Origin: Lentibacillus jeotgali
GTDB taxonomy: Bacteria > Bacillota > Bacilli > Bacillales > Amphibacillaceae
Direction of reading: 5' to 3'
Assembly (NCBI RefSeq): GCF_000224785.1
Contig: NZ_AGAV01000005.1
Span: 609,305-673,304 of the forward strand
DNA: 64,000 nt
Positions 1 to 8,943 of this stretch are shown piece by piece. The notes under the pieces were generated by a model that did not search any database, had not been told where the DNA came from, and saw nothing but the letters and a program-made list of their open reading frames with translations. A program made the position numbers and the translations under genes. Each line of letters opens with the position of its first letter. Positions within the stretch are counted from its first letter, which is position 1.

Positions 1-1
1 T

Positions 2-421
2 GTAAGACATTTCAAGGATGACATCAGAAACAAGGCTATTGAAATCATCAAAGAACGATTACAGGAAAGCGCTAAGCGTAGGAAGGTAGAGATAAGTATT
101 GGGCAATATTTAGAAATAGGTAGTACCAAATTTTCTGAAGAGATAATTAACCTAATTGGAGAAGGGGCGAAAGATTATGGTTATTCTCATCAAAAAATTT
201 TAAGTTCAGCCGGTCACGATGCAAAATATATAAATGAGATTGTGAAATCAGGTATGATTTTTGCGCCTAGTGCTGAGGGACTCAGTCATTGTGAAGAGGA
301 ATTCACATCATATGAGGATATAGAAAAAACAGCAAATGTTTTATTGCATGTTGTAGAGACTTTAGCAAATAAAACATCTAATTCGTTCCATGAGGTGCCG
401 TCAAAGGGTTTGCGTAATTAA
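2..421 (+). CDS. M20-family Zn-dependent hydrolase (hydantoinase/carbamoylase type), C-terminal part
   Basis: An open frame enters from the left edge and ends at TAA 419-421, giving 139 residues of a C-terminal region. It carries the family signature SAGHDAKYINEI followed by GMIFAPSAEGLSHCEEEF, which matches the 'GAGHDA...GMIFVPS.GG.SH...E' end of N-carbamoyl-L-amino-acid hydrolases and allantoate amidohydrolases. The His of GLSH is a metal/substrate ligand in the family. The N-terminal metal-binding half lies outside the window. Known for the family: hydrolysis of N-carbamoyl or ureido groups in the cytosol. The exact substrate cannot be told. It is the first of three M20 genes in the window (others at 17875 and 19353), so ureide or amide chemistry recurs here. 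Confidence 0.8.
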   Translation, partial: VRHFKDDIRNKAIEIIKERLQESAKRRKVEISIGQYLEIGSTKFSEEIINLIGEGAKDYGYSHQKILSSAGHDAKYINEIVKSGMIFAPSAEGLSHCEEEFTSYEDIEKTANVLLHVVETLANKTSNSFHEVPSKGLRN

Positions 422-772
422 CATTCATACTCATATGACTTGATTGCTTAGGAGCCATTTGGTTATAAAGTGGGGGCACAACCTAGAGGTAACGATAATT
501 ATTGAACTTGCTGTCCCCATAGCAAATGTTATGGAGATTTAGATAAAATGAAGTCTGAATTGAATATTGGTATTTTAGAAGCGTGCTGAAAATAGTCTGC
601 GTCGAACTGATTCATTTATGCTGGCCTCCCGAGCATTTTCAATTTTCTATCCAGTATAGCCATATGAATCCTATTGTAGAATAAACATCAACAGGGAGAA
701 AGTAGAAGAAAAGTTAATTAAAGACGAAAGAAAGGAATACCATTCTCATTTTAATTTTTGAATATAGTTTAC
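422..772. other. Intergenic stretch, no gene seen
   Basis: About 350 bases of A+T-rich sequence follow the M20 gene. I see no open frame with a ribosome site and no convincing terminator. The stretch ends at the 8-bp sequence TAGTTTAC (765-772), which is repeated just after the MITE-like element at 2259-2266. Confidence 0.5.
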
Positions 773-881
773 GGTTAATCCCCAAAAACAGCCTTCTTTT
801 AATAAAATGGTTCAAAACCACAACATACTATAATGGACCCAAGATTTTAGACACGAAAAAAGGAGATGTTAAGGTAGGTAT

Positions 882-1178
882 ATGAAACGCAAAAGATATA
901 CACCAGAATTCAAATCACAAATCGTGTTGGAAATCTTGAAGGAAGAAAAACCAATGAGCCAAATTGCTTCGGAAAACGGAATCCATGTGAACCAACTTCA
1001 TAAGTGGAAAACACAATTCCTGCAAGAAATGCCGAAGCTCTTTAACAAGCAGAATGAGGACCAGGAAAAAATGAAAGCCGACTATGAAGAAAAGCTTGAA
1101 AATCTCTATGCAGAAGTCGGAAAGTTAACCACGCAATTGTCGTGGATCAAAAAAAAATCTGGCATATACCACGACTAG
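882..1178 (+). CDS. IS3-family transposase OrfA
   Basis: A 98-residue protein preceded by AAGGAG at about 861. The N-terminal helix-turn-helix of the HTH_Tnp_1 type (KRYTPEFKSQIVLEIL, then MSQIASENGIHVNQLHKWK) binds the IS ends in this family. It is followed by a Glu/Lys-rich coiled coil (residues ~50-85) that ends at LSWIKKKSG, characteristic of one IS3 subgroup. The stop comes just after a run of nine A at 1149-1157. Read normally, this gives the short DNA-binding protein; slippage on the A run would lead into OrfB. Confidence 0.9.
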   Translation: MKRKRYTPEFKSQIVLEILKEEKPMSQIASENGIHVNQLHKWKTQFLQEMPKLFNKQNEDQEKMKADYEEKLENLYAEVGKLTTQLSWIKKKSGIYHD

Positions 1179-1188
1179 ACGGGAACGG

Positions 1189-2001
1189 ATGGAGATGGTG
1201 GACTGGGTAGATCCGGAACTGCCTATCTCCCAGCAGGCTAAACTACTCGGAATCAATCGTTCAAGCCTTTACTATAAGCCTGTTCAACCGTCACCGGAAG
1301 AGGTTGCCATGAAACATTGGATTGATGAGATTTATACCAAATATCCGTATTTTGGTTCACGCAGGATTGCTGAAATACTAAAGAAAAAAGGAGTGAATAT
1401 CAACCGTAAAAGAGTGCGGCGTCACATGCGTGAAATGGGTATACAAGCCATTTATCCGGGTCCTAATTTGAGTAAACGCAATCTACAGCACCGTATTTAT
1501 CCATATCTGCTGAAAGGAGTGAATATTACTCGGCCCAACCAGGTTTGGAGCATTGATATTACATACATTCGCTTGCATAATAGCTGGATGTATCTAACGG
1601 CCATTATCGACTGGTATTCCCGTTACATTATCAGTTGGGAACTGGATCAGACGTTGGCAATTGACTTTGTCCTGGATGCCGTACAACACGCATTCACGCA
1701 CGGTACACCTGAAATATTTAACAGTGATCAAGGCAGTCATTTTACCAGCCCAAAATACATTAATCTTTTAAAAGAGCATCCATCCGTACAAATTAGTATG
1801 GACTCAAGGGGGCGGGCATTGGATAATATCATGATTGAACGCTTTTGGAGAAGCCTTAAGTACGAAGAAGTCTATTTAAAGGACTATGGGTCACCAAGAG
1901 CGGCAAGAAGCAATATAAGGGATTATATGAACCTTTATAATCATGAACGGCCTCATCAATCATTAGATTATCAAACACCGGCATCTATTTATTTCGGGTA
2001 G
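1189..2001 (+). CDS. IS3-family transposase OrfB (DDE integrase)
   Basis: A 270-residue rve-fold integrase with an N-terminal HTH_21 segment (residues ~35-90). The catalytic triad is visible: D123 in VWSIDITYI, D180 in FNSDQGSHF and E217 in NIMIERFWRSL, with the typical downstream RPHQSLDYQTP. The same frame is open upstream to about 1150 (ending RRER before the first Met), so the natural product is probably an OrfA-OrfB fusion made by slippage at the A run, not an independent protein starting at 1189. The frame relation to OrfA is +1, not the usual -1. No internal damage is seen. Confidence 0.9.
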   Translation: MEMVDWVDPELPISQQAKLLGINRSSLYYKPVQPSPEEVAMKHWIDEIYTKYPYFGSRRIAEILKKKGVNINRKRVRRHMREMGIQAIYPGPNLSKRNLQHRIYPYLLKGVNITRPNQVWSIDITYIRLHNSWMYLTAIIDWYSRYIISWELDQTLAIDFVLDAVQHAFTHGTPEIFNSDQGSHFTSPKYINLLKEHPSVQISMDSRGRALDNIMIERFWRSLKYEEVYLKDYGSPRAARSNIRDYMNLYNHERPHQSLDYQTPASIYFG

Positions 2002-2345
2002 CCCGTACCGTTATCCTTTCCATCTTGGGCAATTATCTTTCCTGTGCCAGAACCTGTCAAGGGAAAATACGCCCTTGACAGAACCTGACACAAGAAAGAG
2101 CTAGTTAGTAAGATGGGAAAGGGAAAACAATGATAACTCACCCCCCACCTTATTTTTATAAAATATGTGTCTTGACAATGGGGTCCACCTTATACAGTGT
2201 CAAAATCAATTGAAGTACTAGTGTTTAAAAAGAGGGCATCACCTTTTTGGGAGTGAACTAGTTTACGAATAGCAATAAAAACAAAAAAAGATTCAAAAAG
2301 TAAAGAGAAAAGTATACAATAAAATTATTTGGTAGGAGTGGTTTC

Positions 2346-2525
2346 ATGAATATCAATAAAAGTTTGAATTCTAATACAAATCGAATCTATTTTTAACAAT
2401 ATCCTGATAAGGAAACAGGTGCTGTGTCGCAAGCTGTTGTACCTGCGATTGCTTATCCTTTTGATACAGATGAAGGTGCATTTAAAGTGGTTACCAGAAA
2501 TATTTATTTTTCAAAGTGCAAATGA
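2346..2525 (+). pseudogene. O-acetylhomoserine sulfhydrylase-like remnant
   Basis: Reading from ATG 2346 gives MNINKSLNSNTNRIYF, a TAA stop, then QYPDKETGAVSQAVVPAIAY and a short tail ending at TGA 2523-2525. The second part matches the conserved N-terminus of Cys/Met-metabolism PLP-dependent enzymes (D..TGAV..P...A..F), such as O-acetylhomoserine aminocarboxypropyltransferase and methionine gamma-lyase. Only about 60 codons of a ~420-codon gene remain, with an internal stop, so it is a dead fragment. It lies 57 bp before xsc, which raises the idea of a former sulfur-metabolism neighbourhood. Confidence 0.6.
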
Positions 2526-2582
2526 ATCCTTTTGAAAATCTGAAAATTAGGTTCAAATATAATATACAAGGGAGGAATTGTC

Positions 2583-4358
2583 ATGGTATTGCAACAGAAA
2601 AAGGTAAAGGAGTCCGTGAATCAAAAGGTGAAAATGACCCCGAGTGAGGCTATCGTGGAAACACTTGTAAAAGAAAATGTTAAAGAGGTCTACGGGATAG
2701 TCGGCTCGGCATTCATGGATATGCTTGATTTATTCCCGGCAGCAGGTATCCGATTTATCCCGGTGCGGCATGAGCAAAGCGCGGGACACATGGCAGATGC
2801 GTATGAACGTGTTTCCGGAACAGCAGGCGTCATCGTCGGCCAAAATGGACCGGGGATAACCAACATGGTGACATCTGTTGCGGCCGCGAATCAGGCGCAC
2901 AGTCCATTGGTCGTCATTTCTCCGTCTGCGGGTACAAACGCGATTGGCCTGGACGGCTTCCAGGAAGCCAATCAGGTATCGATTTTTAAGGACATTACTA
3001 AAGAAACGGTGCAGGTAACCAATAAAAATCGTGTCGCCGATAAACTTCGCACGGCATTTCGTATCGCTTATGCGGAGCGCGGACCGGTTCTGTTCGATAT
3101 TCCGCGTGATCTTTTTTACGGCGAAGTAGAAGATGTGATTCTGGAGCCGCATCAGTACCGTGCCGATAAACGGGGAGTCGGGGACCCTGCATCAATTGAG
3201 CACGCTGTGGAACTGTTGAAGAATGCCAAAAATCCGGCCATCATTTCCGGCCGCGGGGCAGTTGATGCGGATGGTGTCGATTCTATTGTTAAAATCGCCG
3301 AACATTTAACGGCTCCGGGCGCAACGGCATATATGCATAATGACGCATTTCCGGCTAATCATCCATTGGCGGTTGGACCAATCGGCTATATGGGCGCTAA
3401 ATCGGCCATGTATTCACTGCGGGAAGCAGACGTTGTTCTGGCCGTCGGTACACGGCTGTCGCAATTCGGAACCCTGCCGTGCTATGATATTGACTACTTC
3501 CCAACACATGCCAAGATCATTCAAATCGATATCAATCCGCGGCAGATCGGACGGACACATCCGGTTGAAGTGGGCATCATTGGCGATGCGAAAGCGGTCA
3601 GTGATGAGATTTTCCGTCAACTAAATTCAGTTATGCCGTCACCTGAAAAGGATAACGAACGTATGCAGGCGGTAACCAGACGAAAAGAAGAATGGGAACA
3701 GGAGCTGGTGGATTCAGCCATGGAAGATGGCGATCCGATTAACCCAAGACGTGCCTTGCTAGAGATGACCAAAGCGATGCCGGAAAATGCGATTGTATCA
3801 TCTGATATCGGCAACGTTTCATCGACAGCGAATTCCTATTTAAAGTTTAACCAAACCCGACGTCATATTGCGGCACTGACATTCGGCAACACCGGTTTTG
3901 CCTATCCGGCCGCCCTCGGAGCGCAGCTTGCCGAACCGGATGCGCCTGTATTAGCAATCGTCGGTGACGGTGCATGGGGCATGAGCCTGCATGAAGTAAG
4001 TACAGCAGTTGAACAGAATATCCCGATCATTGCCTGCGTGTTTAATAACAAAGCATGGGCTGCAGAGAAGAAGAATCAGGTCGATTACTATGATGACCGT
4101 TATGTCGGCTCCAATATTGAAGCACCTGAATTCGCCGAAGTAGCAAAATCAATGGGCGCGCTTGGCTATACGATTGATACACCGGAAGATATCGTTCCTG
4201 CGATTGAAGATGTACTGAAAAAACGCAAGCCCGCGGTACTGAACATTTATGTCGATGGTACACAGCTGGCACCGCCGTTCCGTAAAGATGCCTTGAAGAT
4301 GCCGACACGTTATCTGGATAAGTATAAACACTTGGATTATAATGAATCGAGAAAATAA
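2583..4358 (+). CDS. xsc: Sulfoacetaldehyde acetyltransferase (thiamine-diphosphate enzyme)
   Basis: A 591-residue cytosolic enzyme. The family converts sulfoacetaldehyde plus phosphate to acetyl phosphate and sulfite, the shared desulfonation step of taurine, isethionate and other C2-sulfonate catabolism. Three ThDP domains are seen: PYR (~18-185, activating Glu E64 in VRHEQSAGH), central (~205-340), and PP domain with GDG at ~461 followed by NN at ~488. Features that separate Xsc from acetolactate synthase are visible, including [43 protein letters not shown] and the C-terminal [15 protein letters not shown] 2583 follows GGAGG at 2571 with good spacing; an internal Met at residue 18 is possible. 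No taurine or isethionate transporter or transaminase is nearby, so it is an orphan. Its base composition is richer in G+C than clusters 2 and 3. Confidence 0.92.
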   Translation: MVLQQKKVKESVNQKVKMTPSEAIVETLVKENVKEVYGIVGSAFMDMLDLFPAAGIRFIPVRHEQSAGHMADAYERVSGTAGVIVGQNGPGITNMVTSVAAANQAHSPLVVISPSAGTNAIGLDGFQEANQVSIFKDITKETVQVTNKNRVADKLRTAFRIAYAERGPVLFDIPRDLFYGEVEDVILEPHQYRADKRGVGDPASIEHAVELLKNAKNPAIISGRGAVDADGVDSIVKIAEHLTAPGATAYMHNDAFPANHPLAVGPIGYMGAKSAMYSLREADVVLAVGTRLSQFGTLPCYDIDYFPTHAKIIQIDINPRQIGRTHPVEVGIIGDAKAVSDEIFRQLNSVMPSPEKDNERMQAVTRRKEEWEQELVDSAMEDGDPINPRRALLEMTKAMPENAIVSSDIGNVSSTANSYLKFNQTRRHIAALTFGNTGFAYPAALGAQLAEPDAPVLAIVGDGAWGMSLHEVSTAVEQNIPIIACVFNNKAWAAEKKNQVDYYDDRYVGSNIEAPEFAEVAKSMGALGYTIDTPEDIVPAIEDVLKKRKPAVLNIYVDGTQLAPPFRKDALKMPTRYLDKYKHLDYNESRK

Positions 4359-4370
4359 ATTAGACTATTG

Positions 4371-4404
4371 TTCCCCGTACTTGTTAACTGGTACGGGGAA
4401 TTTC
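4371..4404 (+). terminator. Rho-independent terminator of xsc
   Basis: A perfect 10-bp stem, TTCCCCGTAC (4371-4380) pairing with GTACGGGGAA (4391-4400), is followed by TTTCT. It starts 12 bp after the xsc stop codon. Confidence 0.85.
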
Positions 4405-5582
4405 TATGTTTCGAAAAGGTATTCTGCCCGCGTTCCGACTACATTCACGACCTTAAGGTGACCTTCCGTTCATACCAGAGTACGGGAGTCTCGTATTGGC
4501 TACTTTTCTCTTAGTAGTCTGGGTGTATTTGGGTACCAGTAATTCGAATATAGAGAGTTTTGAGCCAAGAAATTCATCACTTTCTAATGGTAAACCCATA
4601 AATGCAGCTTTTGCTTCATCAGATGGGATATGGTCACTATTCTTTGCTGTTATTAAGCGAAAAGAATATATAGGTTCATTAAGAAATATGTGAATAGTGG
4701 CCCCTGCTAAAATAGGATAAGGTGTTATTATTATTCTTCAGTTAATAAAGTGTATATGGTAATTTAATTTTGTTTTGCAGAACGATAATTAGGGAAACCT
4801 TGAGTTCTTTTTAGGGATTCTTTATGGTCTTACTTAGTGATGTGTGAAACGTGTAAAGTCTGTGGAGCTTTAGCAAAGTTTTATTGCCTTTCACCCTCTA
4901 CTATGCTAGGTCCTGTCAATGGAAAGTGAGCCCTCACTGGTGGGGCCCCGACCCCTTCTAGCGATCACTAAGAAGTGGCACGGCGGTAAAGGACAAGCAG
5001 CTAACGCCTGGTTTAAAAAGCGTTATTTCTATAAGTGGCTCACCCTTGTCAGAACTGGCTCATTTTCTTGTCATCGGTGGTTCAGAAAAATGGCAAAGGC
5101 GGCTCAATCCCATGGCAATATTCAATTAGAGGACAAAAAATAAAACCTCTAGCCAGAATATACGTTAGTATAGGTTTTATTTTGTCCACGATTTGTCAAC
5201 ATTGCCCACGAAAATTCAACGGATTATACATTTTTGTATATGTGCTATTTAAGTTTTTATTACCTAAAAGTGCATGTACATGGAGTTTGTAAATGACATA
5301 GATAGGTCAACAGTCAACAATGACTATTATTGGTACGATTAATATTTGCAAGATATAAAGAAACTCGGTATACGATATTAAAGACTTGGGGTTGAATTGG
5401 GGCTGAAATTCATTAGTTGGGGTTGGAACCTGTCATGATTCATCAGATTAGTGTATATAAAAGCCTATAAATCAGGGTTTTTCTTAGAAGGTCCGTTTCT
5501 ATTTTAGAGATATCAGCAGCCTTCTAGGCTGTTGATCCCAGGCTCGAATACTGCCTTGGATGTAAAAAAGTAATCGTCAAAT
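4405..5582. other. Long gene-poor stretch with degenerate repeats
   Basis: I find no recognisable gene in about 1.2 kb. A 74-codon frame at 4919-5143 lacks a ribosome site and matches nothing I know. Around 5034-5105 the sequence repeats TGGCTCA / TTGTCA-like units (GTGGCTCACCCTTGTCA, then ACTGGCTCATTTTCTTGTCA, then GTGGTTCA). These resemble the multiple terminal repeats of IS21-type elements, so this may be the end of a lost insertion sequence. Near 5457-5485, AAAGCCTATAAATCAGGG followed by TTTTTC resembles sequence often seen beside integrase-borne elements; this is weak evidence. Confidence 0.4.
5131..5187. repeat. Inverted repeat / hairpin
   Basis: GGACAAAAAATAAAACCT (5131-5148) pairs with AGGTTTTATTTTGTCC (5172-5187), with two unpaired A. 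It follows the degenerate repeats at 5034-5105 and could be a terminator or the tip of a lost mobile element. Confidence 0.5.
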
Positions 5583-5614
5583 AATCCCCATCTGTAAATC
5601 ATCAGGTGGGGATT
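5583..5614 (-). terminator. Hairpin downstream of the mcrBC genes
   Basis: AATCCCCATCT pairs with AGGTGGGGATT around a 10-base loop, 40 bp past the mcrC stop on the minus strand. The U-tract is modest on either strand, so it may act in both directions. Confidence 0.55.
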
Positions 5615-5654
5615 TTATGTATGACTTCCTGTTCTCGCCATCACGCAGCAATAC

Positions 5655-6691
5655 TTAATTTAACAAGAATCTTTCAGCCAAACCGTTCAACTGTTCTTCA
5701 ATATCCGGGAAATCCATGTTCATATCCAATGTTTTGACGGCGATTCGATTGCCACTTAATAAGAATTCATTGTCCGGCACGATTTCTTCGTCAGTTTTGG
5801 CATAAAGTAAAACCCCACTCACATTTCCGGAATTTGTACGATCCTCGTTTTTTACATAGGTGAAAATCTGATACAAATTGTGGGAGTGGAAACTTTTACT
5901 GTCATAATAGCTGTTTCTTTGCATGGTATGTGCATAGTACTTAGTATCGATAATCACTGTCTTCCCTTCATATTGGAGCGTGGTATCTGTTTTCATAAGG
6001 GGCAGAAAATCGATTATACCATCATCGACATTCCAAGCAATATGAGAAGGAGAAGCATGGAATTGCGGAAAATGTTTTCGATAATATTCTAGTAAAAACT
6101 TCTCAAATAGCTGATGCATTTTTTGACTATCCAAAAATCTTGCCAGCTTGCGATTTCCTTCTTGTTCGGTAAGCAGCAGCCCTTCAATTACCAAATAACA
6201 AATGTTGATTAGCAACCTATAGGTAGCATTGTTTCGATGGTATTTTATGCGTGACCAGTGAATTCTGCGGTAGTTTATTTCATCTACATTGGAAAAATAA
6301 AGCAACAGTTTTTTAAATCTTTTTTATTTTTCCCTGAAACTTCCGGCGTCTTAATTAATAATAGGGCGGTTGTTTTTAGTATTTGATTCATATAGGAGTT
6401 TTCCGTATATTCATCAAAACTGCATACTAGCTGTTTGTTGAGCAAGGATTGCTGTTTTACAGACAGAGCAACATTAATCTTACCTCTTGGGGATGTAAGG
6501 GGTTCTGTTTTATCCTCATAGACCCTACCTAATCCTCGCTTAGTTTGATTGCTGATGCCCGTTGCTAGTATTGCAGCAAATAAATCAGAAGTATACTCAA
6601 ATTCTTCGATATTCAATTTTTCATAGTTTGTCTTCTGCAAAACCTTATAGGCATATGCAAGCATATGGTAAATATTCTTAATCTTAATCAT
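5655..6691 (-). pseudogene. mcrC: McrC-like nuclease subunit of a McrBC restriction system, frameshifted
   Basis: Two minus-strand frames together make one ~345-residue McrC. The N-terminal part (6691 to 6284, 135 aa, MIKIKNIYHMLAYAY) runs off frame after KNKKDLKN. The C-terminal part (6305 to 5655) continues the homology as LLLYFSNVDEINYRR. The break lies at a run of six A (6309-6314 on the plus strand as T); one base gained or lost restores a single frame. The PD-(D/E)XK nuclease core is intact in the second part (NVDDGIIDFLP, then VIIDTKYY). McrC supplies the endonuclease that McrB GTPase activates on modified DNA. It overlaps mcrB by 8 bp. This is either inactivation or a sequencing error at the homopolymer. 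Confidence 0.8.
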
Positions 6692-8846
6692 TTAGAGCAC
6701 CACGTAACCTACTTGCCCATTGTTCAACCTTAGAAGGTTCATCGAACCAGTATTCATCTAATAACGGTACTAATTCATATTCTATTACTGATGACAGCCA
6801 TTCATTTGTTACTTCTTCATCTGTACAAAAATAACTGTGTCCGATCTGGAATCCACTGCCTAGGGATTCATCTTGCCTAATGAAGTTGTTTAAGGATTTT
6901 ACTTGTTCAATCAGTACATCAAATTTTGGATTGTTTGCTTGACTTAATATTTCCTGAAATCCATCAGAATCAAAAGCGGGCTCCAGTTTATAGAAAGCAA
7001 ACCTTCTTCTAAGTGCATAATCGATCATTGCCAAACTTCTGTCTGCCGTATTCACCATTCCAAGAATGTGTACATTTTTAGGTACTGAAAATAGTTCGTT
7101 GGCATAAAGCAAGCGCAGTTTCTGTCCTCGTTTGTCTTTTTCAACAAGCATCATTAGTTCGCCAAAGATTTTACTCAAGTTCCCGCGGTTAATCTCATCA
7201 ATAATAAAGAAATAATCACGATCAATATCCTTTTCTGCTTCTTTACAAAACTCATAAAATGGTCCTTCTGAGAGCTCGAATTCATCATCTGTTGGACGAT
7301 ATCCCATTATAAAATCTTCATAACTGTAACTTTGGTGGAATTGTACCATCATTACCCGGCTCTTATCTTTTTCTCCCAAAATGGAGTAAGCAAGCCTTTT
7401 TGCAGCGAATGTTTTACCTACACCTGGTGCTCCTTGCAGTATAACATTTTTCTTCTTTTTCAGGAGATTTACTAAACTATCATAATTACTTTTATCTAAA
7501 AATACTTCTTTGAGGAAATCTTCTTCCAGATAAGAATCGTAATCGACTTCCAATTGTTCTATCTCATCATCGTCTTCATCAATAAATAGATTTTCTAATT
7601 TCTGTACATATTCAGTATATGGAGTAATATCCGTTAGTGCCTTAGTAACGGCATCACCCGGATGTTCCCATTCCCCAGCGTCTGTCCAGTTCACTTTATG
7701 AATGTGTTTATATTCATCTCGTGTCGAATCATAAATGTATTCTGATTCCACAATACCACGTCCAATTATTCTCGACTTTCCTTTTTTAGCATAGATGGTG
7801 TCTCCTGGTAATAACTCATTAGCAAATTGCCAGGTTGCATGGGCCGCATTCATATACGTAAATTCTTGTCCATATAATTCTTTCATTTTTGTTTTCATTT
7901 CTTTTTTTGTTGAGTACTGAGTTAATTCACCCATCTCATCCCGGCCAAGTCCCATAATACCATGAGAGTAGAATTCTTCCCATTTGGAGGAACCATGGCC
8001 AGGTGAATAAATCCAGTATCTTTTTTCTTTTTTGTTTACGATGTCAGCTGAGGAGGAAGAGTCTTCTTCTCCACGCTTCTCTCCACCTGTTCCCTTTGAA
8101 GATGATTCTTTCCATGCTGCGAAAGACAACTCGGGAAAACTTTGGTGTGGTAAATAATCTTTTTGAAATGTGTTTTTAAAGTAGTTAACAAGTTGTAAGT
8201 AATCACTGGCATCAGGTAAGCTTTTTAGTTTTGTTATTTTGGTGATATCATCTGAATAGAGACTTCTGTTTTGTAATAAGTATGATCTGTTTCTTTCATC
8301 GAGGTTTATGTAATTAAATGGACGGATCCAATACAGTCCCATCGTCAGATTCCATTTAACACCTCGTTGCCTTCTTACTTTATCATAACAATCGATAAAT
8401 TTATTCTTTAAATCATCGGATTGCTGACCTGCGTATTGTATTCCTGATTCAAATATCTCCCAAAGGTTTGGTATGTCATTTGGATCTCTTTGCGCTTTAT
8501 ATGCAAAAAACCATGCTTTCATATTGTTCAAAACAGGAATACCATCAAATTCAGTCGGAACAGGTGTCTGAACGCCAAATTTAGTGCTGAGTTCTCTTGC
8601 AATAGCTATACGGTTTTCGTTAGTAATTCCTTTGTTAAAACTTCCGAAAACTGTAAAAGGACAGATGTCTTCTATAGATATTCCTTTGTCAGTAAAAGGA
8701 TACCGTATATTTAAATCCTTGTAGACCCCTTTTAGGATGGATAATAATTCTGTTCTTTTATTTTTGAATTGCAGTAGTTTGTCAGCAAATTCCATGTAAA
8801 AAGTAGTCCAAGAAAATAAACTTGTACTTGGATTATTTGTTTCCAT
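6684..8846 (-). CDS. mcrB: McrB-like GTPase with EVE-type modified-base reader domain
   Basis: A 720-residue motor and specificity subunit of a modification-dependent restriction system. An N-terminal ~250-residue region resembles DUF-type modules found fused to McrB. Residues ~275-405 look like an EVE/PUA-fold reader (RYWIYSPGHGSSKWEEFY, then GIMGLGRDEMGEL, then LPGDTIYAKKG), the fold that binds modified cytosines. The AAA+ GTPase domain follows: Walker A GAPGVGKT (472-479), Walker B with FFIIDEINRG (~546-555), and the McrB-specific MVNTADRS (~597-604) that replaces the GTPase NKxD. A C-terminal helical part ends at 720. It starts at ATG 8846 and overlaps mcrC by 8 bp, typical of co-translation. 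The protein looks intact, but its partner McrC is frameshifted. Confidence 0.88.
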   Translation of the reverse strand: METNNPSTSLFSWTTFYMEFADKLLQFKNKRTELLSILKGVYKDLNIRYPFTDKGISIEDICPFTVFGSFNKGITNENRIAIARELSTKFGVQTPVPTEFDGIPVLNNMKAWFFAYKAQRDPNDIPNLWEIFESGIQYAGQQSDDLKNKFIDCYDKVRRQRGVKWNLTMGLYWIRPFNYINLDERNRSYLLQNRSLYSDDITKITKLKSLPDASDYLQLVNYFKNTFQKDYLPHQSFPELSFAAWKESSSKGTGGEKRGEEDSSSSADIVNKKEKRYWIYSPGHGSSKWEEFYSHGIMGLGRDEMGELTQYSTKKEMKTKMKELYGQEFTYMNAAHATWQFANELLPGDTIYAKKGKSRIIGRGIVESEYIYDSTRDEYKHIHKVNWTDAGEWEHPGDAVTKALTDITPYTEYVQKLENLFIDEDDDEIEQLEVDYDSYLEEDFLKEVFLDKSNYDSLVNLLKKKKNVILQGAPGVGKTFAAKRLAYSILGEKDKSRVMMVQFHQSYSYEDFIMGYRPTDDEFELSEGPFYEFCKEAEKDIDRDYFFIIDEINRGNLSKIFGELMMLVEKDKRGQKLRLLYANELFSVPKNVHILGMVNTADRSLAMIDYALRRRFAFYKLEPAFDSDGFQEILSQANNPKFDVLIEQVKSLNNFIRQDESLGSGFQIGHSYFCTDEEVTNEWLSSVIEYELVPLLDEYWFDEPSKVEQWASRLRGALND

Positions 8847-8943
8847 TTATTACACGAATCAATTTCATAATTGCTCTTTTTAAAAACACAAAGACCTGCA
8901 GAATTTTTAAAATGGATTTTTTAAAATTCCTTTAAACAGGTTG

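Larger units (their letters stand above)
834..2187 (+). mobile_element. IS3-family insertion sequence
   Basis: A 1354-bp element bounded by imperfect 21-bp inverted repeats. The left end 834-854 begins TGGACCC and finishes AGACAC. The reverse complement of 2167-2187 begins TGGACCC and also finishes AGACAC. It contains orfA and orfB in the usual order. I found no clear 3-5-bp direct repeat at its borders (left ATAA, right CCTT). It sits inside MITE copy A, so it arrived after the MITE. Confidence 0.85.
773..2258. repeat. MITE-like element copy A, split by an IS3-family element
   Basis: Without the IS (834-2187) this is a ~132-bp unit. Its left end, GGTTAATCCCCAAAAA, mirrors its right end: the reverse complement of 2238-2258 reads GTTCACTCCCAAAAAGGTGA. 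The 8-bp sequence TAGTTTAC lies directly on both sides (765-772 and 2259-2266), the mark of a target duplication. A second copy with the same termini sits at 49064-49189. No coding capacity is seen. An 8-bp duplication with GG ends is compatible with mobilisation by an ISL3-type transposase in trans, but that is inference. Confidence 0.65.

Noticed and set aside
2730..4331. Several 60-140-codon frames on the opposite strand or other frames within xsc
   Set aside because: They are shadows of a G+C-richer gene, lack ribosome sites and have no recognisable motifs.
2583..4358. Acetolactate synthase large subunit
   Set aside because: It belongs to the same ThDP superfamily, but the sulfoacetaldehyde-acetyltransferase-type motifs ([35 protein letters not shown]) are clear, and there is no regulatory-subunit gene next to it.
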